This document shows positions 1-7,191 of a stretch of 14,046 nt of DNA, in pieces. Below the pieces are notes generated by a model that saw nothing but the letters and a program-made list of their open reading frames with translations, did no database searches and was not told the origin of the DNA. A program made the position numbers and the translations under genes. The stretch is from Myxococcales bacterium (GTDB lineage Bacteria > Myxococcota > Myxococcia > Myxococcales > Myxococcaceae), in NCBI GenBank assembly GCA_003153055.1, contig PMBV01000245.1, positions 25,893-39,938 on the forward strand. The letters are read 5' to 3'. Position 1 is the first letter of the stretch, and every line of letters starts with the position of its first letter.

Positions 1-822
1 GCCGGCGCCGACGTAGCCCACCGACTTGGCTGCCTTCACGGCCACCTCGCCCATCGCCGCCCGGAGCTCGGGGGTGAGAATGGGAGACGGCGTCTCTTCG
101 ACCACCTTCTGGTTGCGGCGCTGGGCGCTGCACTCGCGCTCGTTCAGGTGAATGCAGTTGCCGTACGTGTCGCCGAAGACCTGGATCTCGACGTGGTGGG
201 GCTCCTCGACGAACTTCTCCATGTACACGGAGTCGTTGCCAAAGGCGCTCTGGGCCTCGCTGCGGGCGGTGCGCCACGCCGAGTCGAGATCTTCCGCTCG
301 CTCGACCTTGCGCATGCCCTTGCCGCCGCCGCCACCTGCCGCCTTCAGCATCACGGGGTAGCCGATCTTCGCCCCGAAGACCCGGGCCTCCTCGACGTTC
401 TTGAACGGCTCGGTGGTGCCCGGCACCACGGGGACACCCGCCTTGGTCATGTGGGCGCGGGCGCGCGTCTTCTCACCCATCGCGTCCATCGCGCTGGCCG
501 GCGGGCCGATGAAGGTGATGCCGGCCTTCTCACAGGCGCGCACGAAGTTGGCGTTCTCCGAGAGGAAGCCGTAGCCGGGGTGAATCGCGTCGGCGCCCGA
601 CTCCTTGGCCGCGGCGAGGATGCGCTCGGCGACCAGGTAGCTCTCTTTGGAGGGCGGAGGACCGACCAGATAGGCCTGGTCCGCGAAGCGGGTGTGCAGC
701 GCCGCTCGGTCCGCCTCCGAGTACACCGCCACCGTGCCGATGCCCAGCTCCTTGCAGGTGCGCATCACGCGGATGGCGATCTCGCCTCGGTTGGCGACCA
801 ACACTTTCTTGATTCGGGCCAT
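1..822 (-). CDS. accC: Biotin carboxylase subunit of an acyl-CoA (acetyl-CoA) carboxylase, C-terminal part outside window
   Basis: The frame reads leftwards from an ATG at 822 and is still open at base 1, giving the first 274 residues. It opens with the biotin carboxylase N-terminal motif KVLVANRGEIAIRV (residues 6-19). HPGYGFLSEN follows at 81-90, the ATP-grasp glycine-rich loop KAAGGGGGKGM at 160-170 and the ATP/bicarbonate-site stretch ERECSAQRRNQKVVEE at 228-243. The enzyme uses ATP and bicarbonate to carboxylate biotin on a carrier protein, the first half-reaction of malonyl-CoA or propionyl-CoA carboxylation, in the cytoplasm. The position that is His236 in E. coli AccC (in RRHQK) is Asn237 here. 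Family members run to about 450-500 residues, or longer when fused to a biotin carrier domain; the cut prevents telling these apart, so acetyl- versus propionyl-CoA specificity is open. No clear Shine-Dalgarno precedes the start, but homology begins right at it. It is divergent from the kinase gene at 1038. Confidence 0.93.
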   Translation of the reverse strand, partial: MARIKKVLVANRGEIAIRVMRTCKELGIGTVAVYSEADRAALHTRFADQAYLVGPPPSKESYLVAERILAAAKESGADAIHPGYGFLSENANFVRACEKAGITFIGPPASAMDAMGEKTRARAHMTKAGVPVVPGTTEPFKNVEEARVFGAKIGYPVMLKAAGGGGGKGMRKVERAEDLDSAWRTARSEAQSAFGNDSVYMEKFVEEPHHVEIQVFGDTYGNCIHLNERECSAQRRNQKVVEETPSPILTPELRAAMGEVAVKAAKSVGYVGAG

Positions 823-1037
823 GGCGCGGTTCCATAGCAACAAATGGCGTGTCCAGGCCGGCAAACACCGTCGAGGCCGGGCCCCGGGCGCCCTTGAGTC
901 GCAGGTCGTTCTTATGGGCCCCTGGTTCCCCACTTCAGCGGGTGCTGGGCGCTGATGCTCCCGTGGAGCAGTGCCCTCGTCTCACGTTTTGGGGGACAGC
1001 ATTGGTTGGGCGGACTAGCTTCATCGCCCAGGGCCCG

Positions 1038-2090
1038 ATGCTGACCTCTTTCTTTGCCGCATTGAAGGGACGGTTTGGGCCGCTGCCTCCCCTGGAGTCA
1101 CTCGAGAAGCTCAGCGAGGATCCCGCCGTCGTCGAGGGCATTCGACGCTCGTACCAGACGTTCGCAGCGGGGGTCCGGGAGACCAAAGCCCAGCGCGGTG
1201 AGCTCGGGGCGCCGGCCAACCCAAACATCAAGACCATCGGCGGCTACCCCATCTTGCGGGAGCTCGGCCGGGGTGGCATGGGCGCGGTGTACCTGGCGGA
1301 GAACGCCCAGCAACAGCTCGTGGTCATCAAGGTTCCGTTCTCGGAGTTCGGCACCGCGCCCCAGTATGTCGAGTTGTTCTTTCGCGAGTTCCAGGCCCTC
1401 GCCGCGGTGCGCCACGAGAACATCGTGCGGGTGTTCCGCTACGGGCGCGACGAGCACCACGGCGTCTACTACTACGTGGCCGAGCTGGTCGACGGGGTGA
1501 CGCTCAAGGACTACCTGGAGGCCCGCCCCGATCGAGGCTTCACGCCGTCGGAGGCAGCCACCGTCAGCCTCTGTGTGCTGCGGGCGATTCGCTTCCTCAG
1601 GAGCCGGCAGGTCACCCACCGCGACCTCAAGCCTGGCAACATCATGTTCGACCAAGACGGGTGGGTGAAGCTCATCGACTTCGGCTCGGCGAAGATCGCC
1701 GGCCAGAGCTCCGAGCTCACCAACGCCGGGGTGATGATGGGCACCTTCGATTACATGGCGCCCGAGGCTGGCCGGAAGGGAGCCGAGAAAACGGTGGGGG
1801 CCGAGCGTGACCTCTACGCCCTGGGCATCATTCACTACCGCATGCTCCACGGGCACCTCCCGACGGACTTCGGGTCGGGCCAAGACGCTGCCGTGGCCTT
1901 CGCTCGCTTCGCTGACGGCCGAGGTCGGGCGCTCAAGGACTTGGGTGGCCTCGATCGCCTCTCGCGCCACCTGCTGCTTCGGCTCACCGAGCGTGTGCCC
2001 GAGCGACGGCTGGTCGACTTCGACGAGATCGAGGCGCGGCTGGCGCAGATTATCAAGCACGACACGGGCCGCGCGATGTCGTCGGCCTGA
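1038..2090 (+). CDS. Soluble eukaryote-like Ser/Thr protein kinase
   Basis: This is a 350-residue kinase. After a non-catalytic N-terminal stretch (1-68) the kinase core has the P-loop GRGGMGAVY at 77-85, the ATP-binding lysine in VVIK (K98), a helix-C glutamate near E117, the catalytic loop HRDLKPGN (194-201, Asp196), DFG at 214-216, APE at 241-243 and the helix-F Asp258 in ERDLYALG. All catalytic residues are present, so it should be active. There is no hydrophobic anchor and no sensor domain beyond the core, so a cytoplasmic protein is predicted. I chose the ATG at 1038, which has a weak AGGG upstream; the same frame is open to a GTG at 849, but those 63 residues look like translated noncoding sequence. 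The corA-like gene follows 46 bp downstream on the same strand and may be cotranscribed. The substrate is unknown. Confidence 0.92.
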   Translation: MLTSFFAALKGRFGPLPPLESLEKLSEDPAVVEGIRRSYQTFAAGVRETKAQRGELGAPANPNIKTIGGYPILRELGRGGMGAVYLAENAQQQLVVIKVPFSEFGTAPQYVELFFREFQALAAVRHENIVRVFRYGRDEHHGVYYYVAELVDGVTLKDYLEARPDRGFTPSEAATVSLCVLRAIRFLRSRQVTHRDLKPGNIMFDQDGWVKLIDFGSAKIAGQSSELTNAGVMMGTFDYMAPEAGRKGAEKTVGAERDLYALGIIHYRMLHGHLPTDFGSGQDAAVAFARFADGRGRALKDLGGLDRLSRHLLLRLTERVPERRLVDFDEIEARLAQIIKHDTGRAMSSA

Positions 2091-2136
2091 CCGGGCCCGC
2101 CATGCCGGCCACTTCAGGTCCTCTCGAGGAGCGCGC

Positions 2137-3087
2137 ATGATTCGGGTGCGGGTCTACGACGCAGCAGGAGTGCTGACCGACGGCGACGAGGCGCTCCTCG
2201 ACGCACCAGGGCTCAAGTGGGTCGACGTGGAGTCACCCGACGAGCCCTTGCTCCAGCGCCTGGCCGAGCGCTTCGGGCTCCACCGCCTCGAGGTCGAAGA
2301 CTGCCTCCACCTCGACCAGCGGCCCAAGCTCGAGGAATACCCCGGGCACCAGTTCATCGTGCTCCAGGGCTTCGACTGCCCCACCGAGAAGCTCGACGAC
2401 CTCGAGATGCACGAGCTGCACCTCATGCTGGGGCCCGACTGGCTCATCAGCGTGCACCAGCGGGCCGCCGCTGCCATCGAGGTCGCCCGGGGCCGGATGA
2501 CGGCCGACCCAAAAGGGAGCTTCGGGCGCGGGGTCGACTATTTGGCGTACCTTCTGGCTGACGCGCTGGTGGACCAGAGTTTTCCGCTCCTCGACCGGCT
2601 CAACGACGAGATTGAGCTGCTCGAAGAGCGCATCTTCACCCAGCGCCCCGCTCAGGTGCTGATGCAGCGGGCCTTCGACCTGAAGCGGGTCTTTGTGCAG
2701 CTCAGGCGCGTGTTGTCGCCGCAGCGTGACGTGGTGGGCCTGCTGTCTCGCCGAGGGCTGCCTCACGTGAGCGAGCGCACCGCGCTGTACTTCCGCGACG
2801 TGTACGATCACCTGGTGCGCATCGCCGAGCAGATCGAGTCGGGCCGAGACCTGGTGGGCAACGCCGTCGACGCGTACCTGTCGGTGGTGGCCAACCGCAC
2901 CAGTGACATCTCGAAGCAGCTCACCCTCTTCGCGTCCATCTTCATGCCGCTGTCGTTCATCGTCGGCTTCTTCGGTCAGAACTTCGAGGGCATCGCCGAG
3001 CATCGGTTCCTGTACTGGATGCTCGGCTCCGTCGTCGTGCTCCCTACGGCCATGCTCTGGTGGTTCCGCCGCCGAGACTGGCTGTAG
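2137..3087 (+). CDS. corA: CorA-family divalent metal ion (Mg2+/Co2+) channel
   Basis: This is a 316-residue protein with the CorA layout: an acidic, mostly alpha/beta cytoplasmic N-terminal domain, a long helical stalk (about 150-255), then two C-terminal membrane helices (about 261-279 and 291-312) and a short basic end, RRRDWL. CorA proteins are homopentameric inner-membrane channels for Mg2+ and related ions. The loop after the first membrane helix normally carries the YGMNF signature; here it reads FFGQNF, with GQN at 280-282. The start is fixed by GAGGA at 2126-2130, six bases before the ATG; the longer open frame to 1807 overlaps the kinase gene and is not used. The gene lies just downstream of the soluble kinase and ends three bases from the convergent TonB-family gene. 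Family assignment is firm. The transported ion is not certain given the altered filter motif, and ZntB-like efflux relatives exist. Confidence 0.93.
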   Translation: MIRVRVYDAAGVLTDGDEALLDAPGLKWVDVESPDEPLLQRLAERFGLHRLEVEDCLHLDQRPKLEEYPGHQFIVLQGFDCPTEKLDDLEMHELHLMLGPDWLISVHQRAAAAIEVARGRMTADPKGSFGRGVDYLAYLLADALVDQSFPLLDRLNDEIELLEERIFTQRPAQVLMQRAFDLKRVFVQLRRVLSPQRDVVGLLSRRGLPHVSERTALYFRDVYDHLVRIAEQIESGRDLVGNAVDAYLSVVANRTSDISKQLTLFASIFMPLSFIVGFFGQNFEGIAEHRFLYWMLGSVVVLPTAMLWWFRRRDWL

Positions 3088-3090
3088 CCC

Positions 3091-4185
3091 TCACTCCACC
3101 GACACCAGGCGCACTTTCTTGTAGATCCGTCGATCGAGCGGAAGCCGGGCGTCGATGAACCCAAGAGCTTCGTCGAACTCGAACGTGAACGTCGGCACCG
3201 GCGGCGAGATGGACACGATGAGCTCGAAGCTCCACAGACTGGACAGCTCGGTCTTGCCTTCGAGCGCTTCGGGCGGCGGCGGTGGCAGCTTTTCGGCGGC
3301 GGCCTTCACGTCGGCCAGCGCTTCCCGGTCGACAGTCTCGTCGTTCGACGGCGCGACCAGCTCGACCTTGACGAGGTGGCCCTGGGCGTCTTGCACCACC
3401 CGCAAGGTCGCTCGCCGGGTGGCCTTGAACTGCTCAGCCATCGTCCGCTGGAGCTCCTTCTTGGCCTCCAGGTCGACGCCCGAGATGCCCTTGATTTGCT
3501 CGTTCACCGGGGCGCGCCGCCCCGAACCGCTGCCGGTCGACGAGGGATCGAAGGGTGAGCCCGACTGGCCGAAGACCGCCGCGCGCTCGAGCCAGACATC
3601 GTTGAGCAGCTTGAAGTTCTTCGCCGCCTGCTCGGTGAACCCCTTGAGGCCGGCGGCCGCGACCCGGTCGGCGTCCCAGTGCTTGATGAGCGCCTTGCCG
3701 AGCGCGGTGTAATAGGGGTGAACCAGCCCCCGCTCCACCCGGCCTCGGCCCAGCGTCTCTTTGGCCAGGGTCGTGACGAGCTCGTTCGCTCCCATGGGGT
3801 GCCGGAGGCCGACCTCTGGCTCGACGCCCGCGTCCACCCCGAGCCCGAAGCTCCCCGAAGGCACGAGGGCCATCGATTGGGGCAGGGCCCTCGGCGCGTC
3901 GAGCGTCGGCGCCGCGCGTGGCACATCTGACGGGGCCTCGCTCGGCGCTTCGAGGGGCGGTGGGCTGGGTCGACGCCGGGCTGGCGGAGCTCGAGGCGGC
4001 TCGAGCGAGGGAGGCGCTTGAATGCGTGGGGGCTCGGTTCGTTGAATCTCGAAGGCGACGAGCTCGAGCCTGGGTCGCGTGGTCTCCGGTGTGGGAGGTC
4101 TAGAAGAGCCGCTCAAGAACAGGCCATGGAGCGCCAGGCTGATGCCCAGCGTACCCACCATGATCCAGTCGAGAAGCCACCGCAT
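3091..4185 (-). CDS. TonB-family protein with Pro-rich linker and C-terminal TonB domain
   Basis: A 364-residue protein anchored by one N-terminal membrane helix (about 7-25). That helix has Ser16 and His20 in ISLALHGLFL, the same spacing as the functionally important Ser and His in the E. coli TonB helix. A proline-rich periplasm-spanning segment covers about 30-108. An uncharacterised helical stretch follows (about 130-250). A TonB C-terminal-like domain then spans about 256-328, with the typical VVQDAQGHLVKVELVAPS and VDREAL pattern. A further tail of about 36 residues ends the protein. TonB proteins pass proton-motive energy from ExbB/ExbD to outer-membrane receptors; no exbB, exbD or receptor gene is in this window. 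The start at 4185 is preceded by GAGGG (4194-4190); an upstream in-frame ATG at 4266 would run into the divergent kinase control region. The middle insert makes it longer than classical TonB, so a specialised or structural role is possible. Confidence 0.82.
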   Translation of the reverse strand: MRWLLDWIMVGTLGISLALHGLFLSGSSRPPTPETTRPRLELVAFEIQRTEPPRIQAPPSLEPPRAPPARRRPSPPPLEAPSEAPSDVPRAAPTLDAPRALPQSMALVPSGSFGLGVDAGVEPEVGLRHPMGANELVTTLAKETLGRGRVERGLVHPYYTALGKALIKHWDADRVAAAGLKGFTEQAAKNFKLLNDVWLERAAVFGQSGSPFDPSSTGSGSGRRAPVNEQIKGISGVDLEAKKELQRTMAEQFKATRRATLRVVQDAQGHLVKVELVAPSNDETVDREALADVKAAAEKLPPPPPEALEGKTELSSLWSFELIVSISPPVPTFTFEFDEALGFIDARLPLDRRIYKKVRLVSVE

Positions 4186-4249
4186 GCCACCCTCATAACC
4201 AGCCTGCCCAAGCGAAGGGGCGAAGGAGATCAACAACCGATGGGAAAAT

Positions 4250-4269
4250 ACCTCGCCGTGCGGCAAGGT
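4250..4269. promoter_or_regulatory. 20-bp near-perfect dyad upstream of the PEGA-domain kinase gene
   Basis: ACCTCGCCG at 4250-4258 and CGGCAAGGT at 4261-4269 are inverted repeats matching at 8 of 9 positions around a TG centre. The dyad lies 11 bases before the ATG at 4281, inside the 95-bp divergent gap shared with the TonB-family gene. It could be an operator. In RNA it could fold (effective loop GUGC) and hide the only Shine-Dalgarno-like AAGG, at 4266-4268 with the preceding A. GC-rich sequence makes short dyads common, so confidence is limited. Confidence 0.35.
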
Positions 4270-4280
4270 GCCTCGTCTGC

Positions 4281-5924
4281 ATGACGACGTTTGGCCGGTA
4301 CACCCTCGTCAGAAAGCTCGCCGTCGGCGGCATGGCCGAGGTGTTTCTCGCCCGCGCCGATGGGCCCATGGGGTTCCAGAAGCGCTGCGTCGTCAAGCGC
4401 ATCCTCCCCCATTTCAGTGACGACCCGGCCTTCGTCCAGATGTTTCTCGCCGAGGCACGGCTGGCTGCCGAGCTGAACCACCCCAACCTGGTGCAGATCT
4501 TCGACTTCGGCGAGGTCGACGGCCAGTACTTCATCGCGATGGAGTACATCGACGGCCCCAACCTCCGGATGCTCAACCGCGAGGTGCGGGCTCGGAAGGG
4601 GCCGCTCCGGGTGAACCTGGCGGCGCGCATCATCTCGCAGGCGGCCGAGGGCCTGCACTTCGCCCACGAGCTCAGAGACGAGGCGGGTCAGCTCCTCAAC
4701 CTCGTGCACCGCGACATCAGCCCCGACAACATCTTGGTGTCCCGCTCCGGGGCGGTGAAGGTGGTCGACTTCGGCATCGCCAAGGCCGCAAACCAGCCGC
4801 ACCTGACCAAGTCGGGCACGGTGAAGGGCAAGCTGGCCTATATGCCCCCCGAGCAGCTGGCCCGGGAGGCGGTCGATCGGCGCTCCGACATCTTCGCGCT
4901 CGGCGTGGTGCTGTTCGAGTTGGTGACCGGAGAGATGCCCTTCGACGCCACCAGCGAGGTCAGCATCATTCAGGCGATCCTCGGTCAGGAGCCCCTCCGC
5001 CGCCTGCGCAGCCTTCGCCTCGACGCGCCCCCGATGCTCGACGACATCATCGCCCGGTGTCTCGAGAAGTCGGTGAGCGATCGATACCCGAGCTGCATCG
5101 AGCTGATGCAGGACCTCGAGCGCTTCCTCCAGCGTACCGGCTCGGTCGGCGCGGGAGACATCGCCCAGGAAGTGCAGGAGTCGCTGGGGGCCGAGCTCGA
5201 TGCCTCGGGGACCAGCAAGGTGCCCACCGGGGGAGGCCTGCTCGATGCCACCGTGCCACGTCCCAAGAGCCAGGGCCCGCTCCCGGCCTCCGAGGCGGCT
5301 CCTCCAGCGGACAGAGCCGGGGCGCCGGTCGAGCCAGCGCCTCCTCGCCGGGCCCCGGTGCGCCGAGTCGACCCCTCGGTGGCCGAGACGATTCGCTCGG
5401 GCGAGGTGGCGCCGGCCCCGCAGCGGTCGCCCGACCGGAATCACCTGGCGATCATCGCGGGCCTCGCGCTTCTCGCCGTGGTGGGAGCAGCGGGCGCATT
5501 TCTGCTCCTCCGCGAGGGCACGACGATGGGCCCACGGACGCCGCCCATCGAGGCTCGGCCACCCATCGAGCGCCTGGTGCCCACCCGTGACGCAGGGGCC
5601 GAACCGGTGCAGCCACCACCCGTGGAGGACGTCGCGGCGGTCGACGCCGGGGCCGTGGTGACGGGCTACACCGCCGAGCCGGCCGACCCCGCGCATCACC
5701 AGGTGGCGCCCTCGCGCACCGGCCGCCTCGAGCTGCGCATCAGGCCATACGCCACCGTCTCCATCGACGGCCATGAGGTGGGCGATACACCGCTCCCGCC
5801 CCAAACGCTGACCGTCGGGAGACACAAGGTTCGTCTGGTGAACAGCGGGCTCCAAAAGGACGTGGTACTCGAGATCGTTGTGAAGCCCGGAGACAATCTC
5901 CTCAAGCACAACCTCAAGGAGTGA
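4281..5924 (+). CDS. Membrane-anchored Ser/Thr protein kinase with C-terminal PEGA domain
   Basis: A 547-residue protein with an N-terminal kinase domain (about 7-285): P-loop VGGMAEVFLA (15-24), ATP-binding Lys39, helix-C Glu58, catalytic loop HRDISPDN (143-150), DFG at 163-165 and PPE at 189-191. HRDISP in place of HRDLKP is typical of myxobacterial kinases. A Pro/Ala-rich juxtamembrane segment (about 310-385) leads to one membrane helix (389-410). A Pro-rich linker and a PEGA-like beta domain (about 480-525) follow, with VSIDGHEVGDTPL and GRHKVRLV. The predicted topology puts the kinase in the cytoplasm and the PEGA domain outside, where such domains are thought to bind envelope or surface components. 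The last P-loop Gly is replaced by Ala, as in many relatives. There is no strong Shine-Dalgarno. The stop codon lies two bases before the start of the downstream TPR gene, so the two are surely cotranscribed. Confidence 0.94.
   Translation: MTTFGRYTLVRKLAVGGMAEVFLARADGPMGFQKRCVVKRILPHFSDDPAFVQMFLAEARLAAELNHPNLVQIFDFGEVDGQYFIAMEYIDGPNLRMLNREVRARKGPLRVNLAARIISQAAEGLHFAHELRDEAGQLLNLVHRDISPDNILVSRSGAVKVVDFGIAKAANQPHLTKSGTVKGKLAYMPPEQLAREAVDRRSDIFALGVVLFELVTGEMPFDATSEVSIIQAILGQEPLRRLRSLRLDAPPMLDDIIARCLEKSVSDRYPSCIELMQDLERFLQRTGSVGAGDIAQEVQESLGAELDASGTSKVPTGGGLLDATVPRPKSQGPLPASEAAPPADRAGAPVEPAPPRRAPVRRVDPSVAETIRSGEVAPAPQRSPDRNHLAIIAGLALLAVVGAAGAFLLLREGTTMGPRTPPIEARPPIERLVPTRDAGAEPVQPPPVEDVAAVDAGAVVTGYTAEPADPAHHQVAPSRTGRLELRIRPYATVSIDGHEVGDTPLPPQTLTVGRHKVRLVNSGLQKDVVLEIVVKPGDNLLKHNLKE
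5916..5921 (+). promoter_or_regulatory. Shine-Dalgarno site overlapping the kinase 3' end, deciding the start at 5927
   Basis: AAGGAG occupies the last codons of the kinase gene, with the kinase stop TGA at 5922-5924 and the ATG at 5927 five bases after the motif. The alternative GTG at 5921 is part of the motif itself, so ATG 5927 is the better start. The layout suggests translational coupling of the two genes. Confidence 0.75.
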
Positions 5925-5926
5925 CG

Positions 5927-6766
5927 ATGCGTGCTCTTCTCGCGTTGACCCTCTGCCTCGCGCTTCCCTCCGCTGCCCAGAGCAAAGAGGTGAAGAAGTT
6001 CCTCAACGCCGCCATCACGCTCTACGAGAACCTCGAGTACGAGAAGGCGCTCAAGCAGATCGGCAAGGCCAAGGCGAAGGCAACCGGGCCCGACGACGAG
6101 GCCAAGGTGGCGCTCCTCGAGGGCGTGGTGCTGGCAGACATGGGCCAAGATGACAAGGCGCTGACCGCGTTCAAGACGGGCTTCGGTATCGATCTCGACG
6201 GCAAGCTCCCGGTCGACGTCTCGCCCAAGGTGCAAGCCGTCGCCGAGCGGGCGCGAGCCAACGTGCGCAAGTTGTTGGCGCCGACCCTCGAGGCTCAGCG
6301 GGCTGAAGAGGAGCGCCGCGTGGCCGAGGAGAAGGCCAAGGAAGAGCAGCTCCAGCGGCAGGCCGCGGAGGAAAAACGCCGTCAGGACGAGGAGGCCGCT
6401 CGCATGACTCCCCCGCCGGCCGTGGCGCGCTCGGCGGGCGTCGGGTCGTCGGTGCGCAGCCTGTTCTGGGTGCCGGGCGCCATCGGGTTGATCGCCGGGG
6501 GCGTGGGCACCTACTTCCTCGTGACCGCGAGCTCGAAGTACTCGGCGCTGATCCACCAGACGGTCGACCTGCCGACCGCGCAGGCCTACCGGGCGAGTGG
6601 CCCGACCGATGCCACCCTCGGGGCCGTCTTCGTCGGCGTGGGAGTGGCCGGCGTGGTGGCCGCGGTGGCCATGTTCGTCTTCGGCGCTCCTCCCTCGTCT
6701 CCTCAGGTCTCCATTGCGCCGCTCACCGGCGGGGGAATGGTGTCGTTGTCGCTGTCCGGCTTCTGA
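5927..6766 (+). CDS. Exported or envelope TPR/coiled-coil protein, partner gene of the PEGA kinase
   Basis: A 279-residue protein. A signal peptide is likely at 1-17 (hydrophobic core [10 protein letters not shown], then SAA before Gln18). A TPR-like helical region follows at about 20-115, with the repeating pattern [17 protein letters not shown] and [17 protein letters not shown] strongly charged Glu/Arg/Lys coiled coil spans about 120-160. Two hydrophobic segments, 181-200 and 230-253, come next, and a short C-terminal end LSLSGF finishes in Phe. I know this architecture from many uncharacterised myxobacterial proteins found next to kinases or PEGA proteins; no biochemical role can be stated. 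It starts two bases after the kinase stop, so it is probably an effector, scaffold or substrate in the same pathway. The terminal Phe resembles the last residue of outer-membrane proteins, but two transmembrane helices argue for the inner membrane. Confidence 0.85.
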   Translation: MRALLALTLCLALPSAAQSKEVKKFLNAAITLYENLEYEKALKQIGKAKAKATGPDDEAKVALLEGVVLADMGQDDKALTAFKTGFGIDLDGKLPVDVSPKVQAVAERARANVRKLLAPTLEAQRAEEERRVAEEKAKEEQLQRQAAEEKRRQDEEAARMTPPPAVARSAGVGSSVRSLFWVPGAIGLIAGGVGTYFLVTASSKYSALIHQTVDLPTAQAYRASGPTDATLGAVFVGVGVAGVVAAVAMFVFGAPPSSPQVSIAPLTGGGMVSLSLSGF

Positions 6767-6781
6767 TCCCGAGGCTCACGC

Positions 6782-7066
6782 ATGCGCCGCTTCATTCCCG
6801 GTTGGTTGGTCCCCGTCGCGTTCCTGGCCGGTTGCATGGCCACCGCAGCCTTCACCGTTCCCAAGGCTCGGGCCGATGCTCGCTCGGGCTCCCGCTGGGA
6901 GCACTGGTGCGTCGACGTCGACGGCGTGCCCAAGAACGAGCAACTCGAGCGGGCCAGCGCCGAGGGCTGGGAGCTCGCCGCGGCCACGTTCAGGCCTCCG
7001 GTGGTGAAGGATGGCTCGTCGGTGGGGGGAGGCGCCACGCTGCTGTGCTTCCGGCGTCCCCGCTGA
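6782..7066 (+). CDS. Small exported protein or lipoprotein, DUF4177-like
   Basis: A 94-residue protein with a basic N-terminus (MRR), a hydrophobic stretch at 8-25 and a possible lipobox LAGC at 15-18, so it may be a lipoprotein. Alternatively it may be cut after the ARA motif around residue 31 or stay anchored by the helix. The mature part has [10 protein letters not shown] (39-48) and [16 protein letters not shown] (56-71), which resembles the DUF4177 pattern in which a short beta strand is followed by a helix ending AEGWEL. It ends with LLCFRR, so Cys43 and Cys89 could form a disulphide. It sits 15 bp after the TPR gene, with GAGG in the gap as a Shine-Dalgarno, so it is probably the last gene of the kinase operon. 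Function is unknown. The real-gene call rests on length, spacing and the WEL motif. Confidence 0.7.
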   Translation: MRRFIPGWLVPVAFLAGCMATAAFTVPKARADARSGSRWEHWCVDVDGVPKNEQLERASAEGWELAAATFRPPVVKDGSSVGGGATLLCFRRPR

Positions 7067-7093
7067 TCGCGAAGGAAGATGTCCTAAGGTGCC

Positions 7094-7122
7094 TTGACGC
7101 GGGGCCCCACTTCGCATATTGG
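7094..7122 (+). promoter_or_regulatory. Candidate sigma-70-type promoter for the rplU cluster
   Basis: TTGACG at 7094-7099 matches the -35 consensus at five of six bases. After 17 bases comes TATTGG at 7117-7122, a weak -10; a shifted CATATT at 7115-7120 is the alternative. It lies about 70 bases before rplU and just after the stop of the preceding gene, which suits a separate transcription start for the ribosomal genes. Confidence 0.5.
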
Positions 7123-7138
7123 GTTCGCCCTTTCCCCG

Positions 7139-7161
7139 GCTCCGCAAGGAGGCCGCGGAGC
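7139..7161 (+). promoter_or_regulatory. Leader hairpin of rplU with a Shine-Dalgarno sequence in its loop
   Basis: GCTCCGC (7139-7145) and GCGGAGC (7155-7161) form a perfect 7-bp stem around a 9-base loop that contains AAGGAGG (7146-7152). It lies downstream of the candidate promoter and 30 bases before the rplU ATG, so it would be in the 5' leader. The loop motif is a better Shine-Dalgarno than the AAGGG (7179-7183) actually spaced for rplU. It may be an r-protein or anti-SD regulatory element; no known L21 leader consensus was checked. Confidence 0.45.
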
Positions 7162-7191
7162 AATGTTCAACAAGATCGAAGGGATACCACG

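Noticed and set aside
849..1037. Upstream extension of the soluble kinase to a GTG at 849
   Set aside because: The 63 added residues resemble translated noncoding DNA and would leave no room for a promoter in the divergent gap.
823..1037. Promoter search between accC and the soluble kinase
   Set aside because: TTGAGT at 894-899 has no -10-like hexamer at acceptable spacing; nothing convincing enough to annotate.
1098..2138. 346-codon minus-strand frame opposite the soluble kinase
   Set aside because: Low-complexity shadow product; the plus strand carries all kinase motifs.
4186..4266. Upstream start (4266) for the TonB-family gene
   Set aside because: ATG 4185 has a GAGGG Shine-Dalgarno and puts the membrane helix at the N-terminus as in TonB; the longer form would overlap the dyad before the kinase gene.
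4230..5909. 559-codon open frame on the minus strand
   Set aside because: It lies antisense to the well-supported PEGA kinase; the product is His/Arg/Gly/Leu-rich without motifs, the usual antisense shadow of a GC-rich gene.
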